Source: Pelagibius sp. (GTDB lineage Bacteria > Pseudomonadota > Alphaproteobacteria > Kiloniellales > Kiloniellaceae). From it: 63,764 bases of DNA. Location: NCBI RefSeq assembly GCF_028289705.1, contig NZ_JANQOI010000074.1:1-63764 (forward strand), given 5' to 3'. The translations under genes were made by a program, and so were the position numbers. The notes under the pieces were generated by a model that was not told where the DNA came from, ran no database searches, and saw only the letters and a program-made list of their open reading frames with translations. Below are positions 36,141-46,321 of the stretch, piece after piece. Every line of letters begins with the position of its first letter. Position 1 is the stretch's first letter.

Positions 36141-36158
36141 CCTTGTCAACGGACAAGG
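36141..36158. promoter_or_regulatory. Perfect hairpin just upstream of the mttB-like gene
   Basis: CCTTGTC-AACG-GACAAGG, a 7-bp perfect stem, ends 6 bp before the ATG at 36165, so it would overlap the ribosome-binding region. It may be a translational control hairpin, an operator, or a terminator of the giant gene; there is no T-run. Confidence 0.35.
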
Positions 36159-36164
36159 CTCGGG

Positions 36165-37748
36165 ATGACGGCAACCGACAGAACGCAGGCACAAAACAGG
36201 GCGACACGCGGACGGCGCAGGGGCTCGGCCCGGCAGCGGCGCGATAAGGCAGGCACCCTCGGCCACAGCCCGCGAACCCGGCACTACCGCCAACTGGTCA
36301 ATCCGCTCTTGCACCAGCCGGCGTTCTCAGACGACCGCGTTGCGGCCATCCACGAGACCGCTCTGCGGGTCCTGGAGGAACTGGGGATCAAGGTCCTGCA
36401 CGCCGGCGCGCGGGAGCACTTCAGGAAGGCGGGCGCCGCCGTCGATGAAAGCAGCCTCATGGTCCGCCTCGACCGCGGGCTGATCGCCCAGGCCCTGGAG
36501 AGCGCCCCGGGCCTTGTGGAACTGCAGGGCGCGACCCCGGACCGCCGGGTGCTCCTCGGCGGCAAGCACCTCGCCTTTACCGCCGTGGGCGGACCGCCGC
36601 ACATCACCGACATCGACCGCGGCAAGCGCAACGGCAGCCTCGAAGATCACCGCAACCTGATCAAGTTGTCGCAGCACTTCGACGTCATCCACATGCAGCA
36701 GGTCAACGTGGAGGCCCAGGACCTGCCCACTCACCTGCGCCATCTGCGGGTGAGCGAAAGCCAACTCAGCCTCAGCGACAAGCCGATCTTCATCTTTTCC
36801 AGAGGCACCCCCCAAGTGCGCGACTGCTTCCACCTGGTGCGCCTGGCACGCGGCCTCGACGCGGAGCGCTTTGCCCAGGCGCCCTACTGCTACACCGTGA
36901 TCAACACCAACTCGCCGCGCCAGCTCGACATTCCCATGTGCCAGGGAATCATCGACTTCGCGGCGGCGGGCCAGCTTGCGGTCATCACGCCCTTCACCCT
37001 GTCGGGTGCCATGGCGCCGGTGACCATCGCCGGCGCCCTCACCCTGCAGCACGCGGAGGCCCTGGCCGGCATCGCCCTCAGCCAGATCGTGCGGCCCGGC
37101 GCGCCGGTGGTCTATGGCTCCTTCACCTCCAACGTGGACATGAAGTCCGGGGCGCCGGCCTTCGGCACGCCGGAGTTCGTGAAGGGTGCCTTCGGCGCCG
37201 GCCAACTGGCCCGGCACATCGGCCTGCCCTGGCGCGGCTCCGCAGCCACCGCCTCCAACGCTCCGGACGAGCAGGCGGTCTACGAGTTCCTCATGTCGGC
37301 CTGGGGCTCGCTGCTCGGCGGCGTGAACCTCATGCTCCATTCCGCCGGATGGCTGGAGGGCGGCCTCACCGCCTCCATGGAGAAGTTCATCCTGGATGTG
37401 GAAATGCTGCAGATCCTGGCCGAGGCGCTGGACCCCTTGAATGCCTCGGACGAGGAGATCGGCTTCGATGCCATCGCCGAGGTGGCGCCCGGCGGTCACT
37501 TCTTCGCCGCCCAGCATACCATGCAGCGCTATCAGTCGGCTTTCTACGAGCCCCTGGTCTCGGACTGGCGCAACTTCGGCCAGTGGAGCGAAGACGGCGC
37601 CAAGACCGCGACCCAGCGGGCCAACCAGCTCTGGAAGTCCATCCTCCGCGACTTCGAACCGCCGCCCATGGACCCGGCGCGGCTGGAAGCGATGCGGGAC
37701 TTCGTCACGCGGCGGACAAGCGAAGGCGGCGCACCCCCGGAGTCTTGA
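36165..37748 (+). CDS. MttB-family corrinoid methyltransferase (non-pyrrolysine)
   Basis: The 527-residue protein is of the trimethylamine methyltransferase family (TIGR02369-type length), with EELGIKVLH, GGPPHITDIDRG, TPFTLSGAMAPVTIAGALTLQHAEALAGI and APVVYGSFTSNVDMKSGAPAFGTPE. There is no in-frame amber codon, so it is not a pyrrolysine enzyme. Members of this branch include glycine betaine and other quaternary-amine demethylases. No corrinoid protein gene is adjacent, so the methyl acceptor is unknown. The N terminus is rich in Arg and may be over-extended. It converges on the zinc ADH gene with 15 bp between stops. Confidence 0.87.
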   Translation: MTATDRTQAQNRATRGRRRGSARQRRDKAGTLGHSPRTRHYRQLVNPLLHQPAFSDDRVAAIHETALRVLEELGIKVLHAGAREHFRKAGAAVDESSLMVRLDRGLIAQALESAPGLVELQGATPDRRVLLGGKHLAFTAVGGPPHITDIDRGKRNGSLEDHRNLIKLSQHFDVIHMQQVNVEAQDLPTHLRHLRVSESQLSLSDKPIFIFSRGTPQVRDCFHLVRLARGLDAERFAQAPYCYTVINTNSPRQLDIPMCQGIIDFAAAGQLAVITPFTLSGAMAPVTIAGALTLQHAEALAGIALSQIVRPGAPVVYGSFTSNVDMKSGAPAFGTPEFVKGAFGAGQLARHIGLPWRGSAATASNAPDEQAVYEFLMSAWGSLLGGVNLMLHSAGWLEGGLTASMEKFILDVEMLQILAEALDPLNASDEEIGFDAIAEVAPGGHFFAAQHTMQRYQSAFYEPLVSDWRNFGQWSEDGAKTATQRANQLWKSILRDFEPPPMDPARLEAMRDFVTRRTSEGGAPPES

Positions 37749-37763
37749 CGGACGCCGTTGGGG

Positions 37764-38750
37764 TCAGGGCCTCAGGATCACCTTGGCGGCGGCGCTGCGT
37801 CCGGCATTGAGGTCTTCGAAGGCGCGGCCGCCCTCGGCCAGGGGCCGCTGTTCGATCCACTCGAGCGCACCCAGCCGCCCGTCGTGGAGGGCGGCCAGGG
37901 AGGCGCGCAGGTCCACCTCCGTATAGGTGTAGACGCCGATCAGGGTGATCTCCGAGAGGGTCAGGGTGCGGGCATCGAAATCGCCGGCGGCCTCCTGCAG
38001 GCCGACATGGGCGATGACCCCGCCGGGAGCGACGGCCGCCACCGCCGCGCGCCGCGTCGCCGTCATGCCGACGGCGTCGAGGACCAGGTCGAAGCCGGCG
38101 GCCTCGGCGGGCTCGGCCAGCGGATCGAAGACATCGAGACCCGCGGCCGCCGCCGTCTGGCGCCGCAGGGCATTGGTCTCCGCCAGACGCACCCGCGCGG
38201 CGCCCCAGGCTTTCAGGATCAGGCCGCCCAGCAGGCCCACCGAGCCGCCGCCGATGACCAGGGCGTGGCTCTCCGCCACCGGCCGCCAGGCGGCCCGCGC
38301 CGCCAGCGCCAGGGCATGCCAGGCCGTGGCGCAGGGTTCGGTGAGGGCCGCCGCCGCGGGGTCCATGCCCGCCGGCACCGGAATCAGGTTGCGTTCGGGA
38401 ATGGCAATCCGTTCACCGAAGGCGCCGGGCCGGCGCATGCCGATGAGGTCGCGGTTCGGACAGAGGTTGGTGCGCCCCTCGGTGCAGAAGCGGCAGGTCT
38501 CGCAGCTCACCAGGGGATTGAGCACCACCCGCGCCCCGGGGTTGTCGCCTTCCAGTACGGTGCCGCAGGCTTCGTGGCCCAGGATCAGCGGCGGCACGCG
38601 CCGGGGGTCGTGGCCATGCCAGGCATGCATGTCGGAGCCGCAGATGCCGACGGCCTCGATGCCGACGAGGGCCTCGCCGGGGCCGCGCTCGGGCTCCGGT
38701 TCGTCGCGGTACTCGGTCTCCTGGGTCGCGGTGTAGACGAGCGCTTTCAT
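37764..38750 (-). CDS. Zinc alcohol dehydrogenase, HpsP-like (putative DHPS 2-dehydrogenase)
   Basis: The family N terminus MKALVYTATQETEYRDE starts at 38750, giving 328 residues; a longer upstream frame is not conserved. Catalytic zinc residues are in GICGSDMHAWHG and LGHEACG, the structural zinc cysteines in CETCRFCTEGRTNLC, and the NAD motif in VIGGGSVGLLGG. It is the last gene of the TRAP-hpsN-SDR operon. In characterised hps clusters a zinc-type dehydrogenase interconverts DHPS enantiomers through the 2-keto compound. That role is inferred from context. Confidence 0.85.
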   Translation of the reverse strand: MKALVYTATQETEYRDEPEPERGPGEALVGIEAVGICGSDMHAWHGHDPRRVPPLILGHEACGTVLEGDNPGARVVLNPLVSCETCRFCTEGRTNLCPNRDLIGMRRPGAFGERIAIPERNLIPVPAGMDPAAAALTEPCATAWHALALAARAAWRPVAESHALVIGGGSVGLLGGLILKAWGAARVRLAETNALRRQTAAAAGLDVFDPLAEPAEAAGFDLVLDAVGMTATRRAAVAAVAPGGVIAHVGLQEAAGDFDARTLTLSEITLIGVYTYTEVDLRASLAALHDGRLGALEWIEQRPLAEGGRAFEDLNAGRSAAAKVILRP

Positions 38751-38772
38751 GACGTCCTCATGTGTCCCTGCC

Positions 38773-40844
<2,072 letters not shown>

Positions 40845-40861
40845 TCATAGCTTTCGGGGGA

Positions 40862-42181
40862 TCAGTAGATGTCGGGGAGGAAGACGGTGGAGATGACCGG
40901 CACGTAGGCGATCAGCAGCACCACCACCAGCATGCCGAAGACATAGGGAATGGCGCGCCAGGCGATCTTCAAAACCGATTCCCCGGTAATGCCGGAGATG
41001 ACGAAGAGATTGAGGCCCAGCGGCGGGGTGATGAAGCCGACACCCAGGGCGGTCACCATCATGACGCAGAACTGGATGTCGTTCATGCCGATCTCCTGCG
41101 CCAGGGGCAGCAGAATGGGCGCCAGGATCACGATGTTCGGCGTCGTCTCCATGACACAGCCGGCGGCGATCAAGATGCCGATCATCAGCAGGATGATGAT
41201 TGCCGGCTCGTCGGTCAGGGAGGTCATCGCGAAGACGAAACCCTGGGGCACCTGCAAGGCGGCCAGGGTTTGGGCCAGCGGCAGGGAAAGGGCGATGATC
41301 GGCAGGATGACACCATTCACCTTGGCCGAACTGACCAGCATCTTCGGGAAGTCGGCCAAGGTCAGGCTACCCTGCAGCATGCCGATAATGATCGTCGTGG
41401 CCACCGCAACGGCCGCCGCCTCGGTGGGCGTGAAGATGCCGGAATAGATCCCGCCGAGGATGATGAAGGGCACCAGCAGCGCGTAGCGCCCGTCCCAGAC
41501 CGCCCGGCGCCAGCGCGCTAGGGAGAAGCCCTGCGTGTCTCCCTCATAGCCGTGGATCTGGTTCAGGATCATGTTGGTGATCATGATCGACAGCATGATC
41601 AGCACGCCGGGAATGGCGGCGGCAAGGAACAGCGTGGAAGCGGAGACGCCGAGGATCAGGCCGACAATGATGTAGGCGATGGACGGCGGGATGAGGATGC
41701 CGGTACAGGCGCCGGAGGCCACCAGCGCACAGGCGTAGGGCCGCGGGTAACCCTTGTCCACCAGCTTGTGGATGGTCATGCGGCCGACCGCCGCCGCCCC
41801 TGCGGCATCGGAGCCGGAGATGCATGCGAAGAACCCGCAGCCGAGCACGGTGGCTGTGCCGAGGCCGGCCCGGAAGCCGCCGGTCGTCGCATCGGCGACG
41901 TCCAGAAGACGGTTCGACAGCCCGGTGCGCACCAGCACGTCGCCGGTCAGAACGAACAGCGGGACAGCGATCAGCGCGAAGTGATCGATGCCGTCGAACA
42001 GCGACTCGCCCATCAGGGAGATCGGCAGGGCATCGGTGATTAGCAGCATGGCCACGGCGCCGATGCCCAGCGCCGCCCAGACCGGCACCGCCAAGGCGAT
42101 CAGACCGACCATGAGGAGGACCGGACCGTAGAACTCCCAGCCCAGATCGACCGTCTGTTCCTGCAGTTGTTGCCAAAGCAT
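40862..42181 (-). CDS. TRAP transporter large permease (DctM type)
   Basis: The 439-residue integral membrane protein has the DctM pattern of about 12-13 hydrophobic segments. Landmarks are VPLFVLTGDVLVRTGLSNRL, GTATVLGCGFFACISGSDAAGAAAVG, LVASGACTGILIPPSIAYIIVG and GVGFITPPLGLNLFVISGITG. It is the sodium-coupled channel subunit. It lies 11 bp downstream of dctQ and 20 bp upstream of hpsN, supporting uptake of the substrate used by those enzymes. Confidence 0.93.
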   Translation of the reverse strand: MLWQQLQEQTVDLGWEFYGPVLLMVGLIALAVPVWAALGIGAVAMLLITDALPISLMGESLFDGIDHFALIAVPLFVLTGDVLVRTGLSNRLLDVADATTGGFRAGLGTATVLGCGFFACISGSDAAGAAAVGRMTIHKLVDKGYPRPYACALVASGACTGILIPPSIAYIIVGLILGVSASTLFLAAAIPGVLIMLSIMITNMILNQIHGYEGDTQGFSLARWRRAVWDGRYALLVPFIILGGIYSGIFTPTEAAAVAVATTIIIGMLQGSLTLADFPKMLVSSAKVNGVILPIIALSLPLAQTLAALQVPQGFVFAMTSLTDEPAIIILLMIGILIAAGCVMETTPNIVILAPILLPLAQEIGMNDIQFCVMMVTALGVGFITPPLGLNLFVISGITGESVLKIAWRAIPYVFGMLVVVLLIAYVPVISTVFLPDIY

Positions 42182-42192
42182 GGTCTTGCCCC

Positions 42193-42720
42193 TCAGTCGT
42201 CGAACAGCTTCGAGCCCTCGTGAACCCCGCGCCCGGCGCGCAGGTCCATGAGGTCGCGCCGCATCGACTGCAGCAGGCGGTAGATCATAAGGCTGAATCC
42301 GAGGGGAACCGCGGCCAGGAACCAGACCAGAGAGATCCGCAGGCCGTGGGTGACCGAGCCGAAGCGATAGGAGATCTCGATCGACTCCAGCGCGGTGTAG
42401 ACGGCCAAGACAGCAACCGCGAGCATGCAGACATCGCCGAAGAGATAGACCGCCGCCCGGGCGCGCTGGGAGAGCATGTGGATGATCACATCAATGCGGA
42501 TGTGGGCCCGGTCCTTCACCGCCGCGGAGGCGCCCACCCAGGCCAGATAGATGAAGGCGTAGCGGGCGATCTCCTCGCCCCAGATCGAGGAATAGGAAAG
42601 CGCGAAACGGCGCACCACTTCGACCACGATGGTGGCGACGATGAGCGCATAGAACACCAGCAGCAGCCAGCGCTCGGCGTTATCGTCCAGCTTTTTCCAG
42701 AAACCCGTGTTCTCGCTCAT
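42193..42720 (-). CDS. TRAP transporter small permease (DctQ type)
   Basis: The 175-residue protein has four hydrophobic segments and the DctQ signature RYAFIYLAWVGASAAVKDRAHIRIDV. I place the start at 42720 (MSENTGFWKKL) with GGAAGAGG upstream; an in-frame upstream extension is unlikely. It pairs with DctM in the membrane. Confidence 0.92.
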   Translation of the reverse strand: MSENTGFWKKLDDNAERWLLLVFYALIVATIVVEVVRRFALSYSSIWGEEIARYAFIYLAWVGASAAVKDRAHIRIDVIIHMLSQRARAAVYLFGDVCMLAVAVLAVYTALESIEISYRFGSVTHGLRISLVWFLAAVPLGFSLMIYRLLQSMRRDLMDLRAGRGVHEGSKLFDD

Positions 42721-42794
42721 GGGCACGCCTCTTCCGGTTGACGCAGCCAAGGCCGAAGCCTGGCGGCGCCCGGTTCTTTGAGCAGTTCTGTGGA

Positions 42795-42825
42795 CTGCCG
42801 GGAGGGCCCGTTACCCTCCCGGCAG
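42795..42825 (-). terminator. Perfect 12-bp stem-loop between dctP and dctQ
   Basis: CTGCCGGGAGGG (42795-42806) and CCCTCCCGGCAG (42814-42825) are exact reverse complements around a 7-nt loop. It follows the dctP stop by 19 bp and precedes the dctQ start. With no T-run it is more likely an mRNA-stabilising or attenuating hairpin that keeps binding protein in excess over permease. Confidence 0.75.
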
Positions 42826-42844
42826 GGCCTACAACGATCCGGCC

Positions 42845-43999
42845 TCAGGCGTCGTGGACGTAGAGGCGGCCTTGGTCGTTGGCCGCTTCCTCCAGCTTGC
42901 CGAAGGTCGCAAGGGACCCGGCGAGTTCCTTCTTGAAGCCGTCCCACTCGCTGCGCTGGTAGCCGCCGGCGGCCGCCCATTCGTCGAGCTCGCTGCTGCT
43001 CGGCGAATAGAACTGAACACCCGCCTTGCCCATCTCCGCCATGGCGTAGTTGCGGGCGGCGGGAACCTTGGCGAGGTTCTGCTGCGCGGTGATCTCGGAG
43101 GCGAAGAGCACGCCCTCCTTCACATCGCCCGGCAGGCTGTTGAACCATTCGAGATTGCAGGAATAGACCTGGCTGTCCGGCACCGCCTGGGAGAAGGTGA
43201 CCCAGGAGAGGATGTCCTTGAAGCCGAAGACATGGAGGGCGCCGACGGCGGGGTCTAGGGCATCGGCCACGCCCTGCTTGATGGCCGAAGGCGTCTCGCC
43301 CCAGGCCACCGGCGTCGGATTGGCGCCGATCATGCGGTAGTACTGCTGCAGCATCTTCGATCCCGGCACCCGGAACTTGACGCCGGAAAGGTCGCCCGGC
43401 GTCTTGATCGGGCCCTTGCCGCCCTTGCGCATGGCCACCACCCGCGGGTCGATGACGACATACCACAGCGCTTTGAAGCCTTTGGCCTCGACCAGGGGGT
43501 CGACTTCCGACTTCCAGGCTGACGAATTGACCAGGTTGACAAACTTCTGATTGGCGCCGCAGAAGTAGGGCAGGTTGATCAGGTCGACGACCGGCGCGAA
43601 GGGCGCGAAGTTGGACAGGGAATGCTGGGCCGCCTGAATCGTGCCGTTCTGCACCTTCTGAGCCAGCGCACCGCCGGCGCCGAGCTGACCGCCCGGTGCC
43701 AGTTTCACATAGATCTTGCCACCGGTCGCATTCTGGACGTTTTCCTTGAAGTCCAGCTGCATGATCGGGTAGCTGCGAGACGCGCCGAGGATGTAGGCGG
43801 TCGCGACCGTCATAGCGTGCTCGGCCGCTCTTTGCCGTTCCTTCTCCTCCTTGGCGGTCTGGGCCGCCGCTTCGCTGCTGAGAAGGGCCCCGCTGGCACC
43901 GGCAACCACCGCGGCGGTAAAGCCGTACTTGGCCGAGATCTCAAAGAACCGGCGCCGCTCCATCGACTGCAGTTCCGACTTTTCCGATTTACTGGACAT
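42845..43999 (-). CDS. TRAP transporter solute-binding protein (DctP type)
   Basis: The 384-residue protein starts at 43999 with GGGAGACGGG upstream. It has a twin-arginine style signal (MERRRFFEISAKYG followed by a hydrophobic stretch ending SSEAAAQ). The DctP fold is shown by FKENVQNATGGKIYVKLAPGGQLG, MRKGGKGPIKTPGDLSGVKFRVPGS and WGETPSAIKQGVADALD. Binding substrate is inferred to be DHPS or a related sulfonate from the downstream enzymes. It overlaps the upstream small gene by 11 bp. Confidence 0.92.
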   Translation of the reverse strand: MSSKSEKSELQSMERRRFFEISAKYGFTAAVVAGASGALLSSEAAAQTAKEEKERQRAAEHAMTVATAYILGASRSYPIMQLDFKENVQNATGGKIYVKLAPGGQLGAGGALAQKVQNGTIQAAQHSLSNFAPFAPVVDLINLPYFCGANQKFVNLVNSSAWKSEVDPLVEAKGFKALWYVVIDPRVVAMRKGGKGPIKTPGDLSGVKFRVPGSKMLQQYYRMIGANPTPVAWGETPSAIKQGVADALDPAVGALHVFGFKDILSWVTFSQAVPDSQVYSCNLEWFNSLPGDVKEGVLFASEITAQQNLAKVPAARNYAMAEMGKAGVQFYSPSSSELDEWAAAGGYQRSEWDGFKKELAGSLATFGKLEEAANDQGRLYVHDA

Positions 44000-44246
44000 C
44001 CCCGTCTCCCTTTTCCTTGGGTTCGTTTTTGGCTTCGTGCTCCGCCGCCGCCTCGCGCCGCAAGCAGACGGCGATGAACAGCACCACGGCGGCGAAGAGA
44101 ACCAGGAACTCGCCGACATCGCCCAGTCCGGGCACGGTGGTCGCCCCGCCCAGCACTGCGATCTTTCCGATGACGACATTGGCAATGAAGACAGCGAACA
44201 GCACGGCGGCCGCCAGCAGTTGCTTGTCTTTCCAGATCCTCCCCAT
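43989..44246 (-). CDS. Small two-TM protein leading the TRAP operon
   Basis: The 85-residue protein has two hydrophobic segments (QLLAAAVLFAVFIANVVIG and EFLVLFAAVVLFIAVCL) joined by a Gly-rich loop. It ends in a highly charged tail (REAAAEHEAKNEPKEKGDGD). GGAGA precedes the start at 44246, 24 bp from a LacI-type operator. Being first in the operon and overlapping dctP, it is very likely translated and linked to transport. I know no name for it. Confidence 0.75.
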   Translation of the reverse strand: MGRIWKDKQLLAAAVLFAVFIANVVIGKIAVLGGATTVPGLGDVGEFLVLFAAVVLFIAVCLRREAAAEHEAKNEPKEKGDGDVQ

Positions 44247-44269
44247 GCTTGCTCTCCGTTGTTCTCGTT

Positions 44270-44283
44270 TGCAAGCGCTTACA
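44270..44283. promoter_or_regulatory. LacI-type operator upstream of the TRAP operon
   Basis: TGCAAGC-GCTTACA is a 14-bp palindrome with one mismatch per arm, carrying the central CG step typical of LacI-family sites. It lies 24 bp upstream of the first operon gene and shares its core with the site at 44424-44435. Confidence 0.75.
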
Positions 44284-44423
44284 TTTTCATGAAGCATGCG
44301 CTTATTGAGACTCGGAGTCAAGGGACCCGGCTATTGAGACTGTCGCTTCGAAGCCTCAAGTTTGCTAATGTAAGGATTGACCACGAGGGCAGTTTCGCCC
44401 GCCAACGTCCAACCGAAACCTGG

Positions 44424-44435
44424 GCAAGCGCTTGC
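44424..44435. promoter_or_regulatory. LacI-type operator overlapping the lacI-family start codon
   Basis: GCAAGCGCTTGC is a perfect 12-bp palindrome. The regulator's TTG start (44432-44434) lies inside it, so bound repressor would cover its own start region and could also pair with the 44270-44283 site by looping. Confidence 0.75.
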
Positions 44436-45466
44436 AAAGTCCGTCAATTCGCCGACCCACTCTGGACGATGTCGCCCGCCACGCCGGGGTGTCGACCGCG
44501 ACGGTCTCGCGCTGTCTCAGTGCGCCGGACAAGGTCCGCCCGGGGCTGCGTGAGCGGGTGCGTGATGCCATCCGCACGACCGGCTACCGCCCGCACGGCG
44601 CCGCGCGGGCGCTGGCCTCCAAACGCACCAACACCATCGGCGCCGTCATCCCGACCCTCGACAACGCGATCTTCGCCAAGGTGGCCCAGACCCTGCAGGA
44701 CGAGTTGGACGCCCGGGGCCGAACTCTGCTTCTCGCGTCCTCGGACTACCGCCCCGAACGTGAGCAGAGCCAGATCGAAAACCTCATCGTGCGCGGGATC
44801 GACGGCCTGATGCTGACCGGCGAGCAGCGCGATCCGGCGATCTACAGCCTGCTGGAGAAGCGCGGCATCCGCTACGTCAACACCTACGTCCACCACCCGC
44901 GCTCCCGCCATCCGACCATCGGCTTCGACAATGTCGGCGCCATGGAACGGGTGGTCGGCTATCTGCACGACCTGGGCCACCGCGCCTTTGCCATGGTCGG
45001 CGGCATCGCTGAAGGCAACGACCGCGCGGAGGAGCGCATCAGGGGCACCCGCCTGGCTCTGGAGCGGCGCGCCCTCGCCCTGCCGGCCGAACGGGTTCTG
45101 GAAAAGCCTTACGGGATCGACGCGGGACGCGATGCCCTGCGCAGACTCCTCGCCCTGCCCGAGCCGCCGACGGCCATCGTCTGCGGCAACGACGTGCTGG
45201 CGCTGGGCGTGCTCCTGGAAGCCCAGGCCATGGGTCTCGCCGTGCCCGGCGCGCTCTCCATCACCGGCTTCGACGACCTGGACCTGGCGCGGGAGATCGC
45301 GCCGGGCCTCACCACCGTTCACGCGCCCCTGCTGGACATGGGCCGCCTGGCCGCTGCCTACCTGACTGCCGACCAGGGCGACGGCGAGGCGCCGAACCGC
45401 CACAGCGAACTGCCGGCAGAACTGGTGGTCCGCGGATCTACGGGGCCGGCCGCAAGGCCCGCCTAG
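44432..45466 (+). CDS. LacI-family regulator of the TRAP/hps operon
   Basis: The 344-residue protein has the LacI headpiece TLDDVARHAGVSTATVSRCLSAPDKV and hinge PHGAARALASKRTNTIGAVIP, followed by a periplasmic-binding-like domain (GLMLTGEQRDP, TIGFDNVGAM, CGNDVLALGVL, SITGFDDLDLA). The headpiece requires a start upstream of codon 9, and a stop lies at 44378. Only CTG 44420 and TTG 44432 are available, so TTG is chosen. There is no good ribosome site, suggesting low expression. It is divergent from the TRAP operon with two matching operators. Confidence 0.88.
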   Translation: MQSPSIRRPTLDDVARHAGVSTATVSRCLSAPDKVRPGLRERVRDAIRTTGYRPHGAARALASKRTNTIGAVIPTLDNAIFAKVAQTLQDELDARGRTLLLASSDYRPEREQSQIENLIVRGIDGLMLTGEQRDPAIYSLLEKRGIRYVNTYVHHPRSRHPTIGFDNVGAMERVVGYLHDLGHRAFAMVGGIAEGNDRAEERIRGTRLALERRALALPAERVLEKPYGIDAGRDALRRLLALPEPPTAIVCGNDVLALGVLLEAQAMGLAVPGALSITGFDDLDLAREIAPGLTTVHAPLLDMGRLAAAYLTADQGDGEAPNRHSELPAELVVRGSTGPAARPA

Positions 45467-45489
45467 CAGCTTGTTGAAGAAGTCGCTGT

Positions 45490-45620
45490 ATGAAGCAGAA
45501 CACCCTTCGAGACGCGGTTCTACGAACCGCTCCTCAGGGTGAGGCAAGGTGTTGGATTGATTGACCTCATGCTGAGGAACCGGCGAAGCCGGTGTCTCGA
45601 AGCGCGAGGTCAATCATCAA
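45490..45620. repeat. Intergenic palindromic repeat
   Basis: GATTGACCTC (45559-45568) pairs exactly with GAGGTCAATC (45606-45615), with an inner CCGGC-GAA-GCCGG stem. Preceding sequence contains further paired CGGTTC/GAACCG and CCT/AGG arms. The right arm reappears at 60898-60923 in inverse orientation, 24 of 26 bases alike, showing a dispersed family. Confidence 0.7.
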
Positions 45621-45646
45621 CCTGCTAGAGCAGGACGTCGAAACCG

Positions 45647-46258
45647 CTACCAGAGGGTCTTTTGGGCGCGCTCTTCCCAGGCGTCGTCGTAGGCCTTGCC
45701 GCCGACCCTGTCCTCGCTGAGGGAAGCCAGGATCTGCCCCGGTGTCGGCAGGGTCTTGCGGTCGACGTGGCGTGCGGGGTTCCAGAGCTCGGAGCGCACG
45801 ATGGCCCGGGCGCACTGGAAGTAGATGGCCTCCACCGTCATCACCAGCACCGAGCGCGGCGCCTTGCCGTCGACGGCGAAGGAGCCCAGCAGCTCAGGAT
45901 CGACGCTGACATGGGCGCGGCCGTTGACCCGCAGCGCGGTGCCGGCGCCGGGGATCAGGAACAGCAGCGCCACCCGCGGATCGCGCACCACGTTGCGCAG
46001 GGAATCGACACGGTTGTTGCCGCGCCGGTCCGGCAGCATCAGGGTGCGTTCGTCGTGGATGCGCACGAAACCGGCCCGGTCGCCCCGCGGCGAGCAGTCG
46101 ATGCCTTCCGGCCCCACGGTGGCCAGCGCCGCGAAGGGCGAGACCTCGATCAGCCGGCGGTACTCCGGGGTGATGAAGTCCACCTCCTTGACCGTGGAGG
46201 CTTCGCCGGGAACGCCATAGACGCGTTCCAGCTCTTCGATGGTGGTGACGATCGACAT
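45647..46258 (-). CDS. Pyridoxamine 5'-phosphate oxidase family FMN-binding protein
   Basis: The 203-residue protein has the split-barrel flavin/deazaflavin fold: ALATVGPEGIDCSPRGDRAGFVRI, LMLPDRRGNNRVDSLRNVVRDPRVALLFLIPG and RVNGRAHVSVDPELL. It resembles the MSMEG_1061-type subfamily rather than PdxH itself. Substrate unknown; members often reduce or bind flavin-type cofactors. No operon partner. Confidence 0.87.
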   Translation of the reverse strand: MSIVTTIEELERVYGVPGEASTVKEVDFITPEYRRLIEVSPFAALATVGPEGIDCSPRGDRAGFVRIHDERTLMLPDRRGNNRVDSLRNVVRDPRVALLFLIPGAGTALRVNGRAHVSVDPELLGSFAVDGKAPRSVLVMTVEAIYFQCARAIVRSELWNPARHVDRKTLPTPGQILASLSEDRVGGKAYDDAWEERAQKTLW

Positions 46259-46321
46259 AAACCTGCCCGTCGTTTGCTGCGGGGGGCGGACCCTATCACC
46301 GTTGCTGTGAGCTTGCCACCG

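Noticed and set aside
36165-37748. Pyrrolysine-containing trimethylamine methyltransferase
   Set aside because: No in-frame amber codon interrupts the gene, so the Pyl form is excluded.
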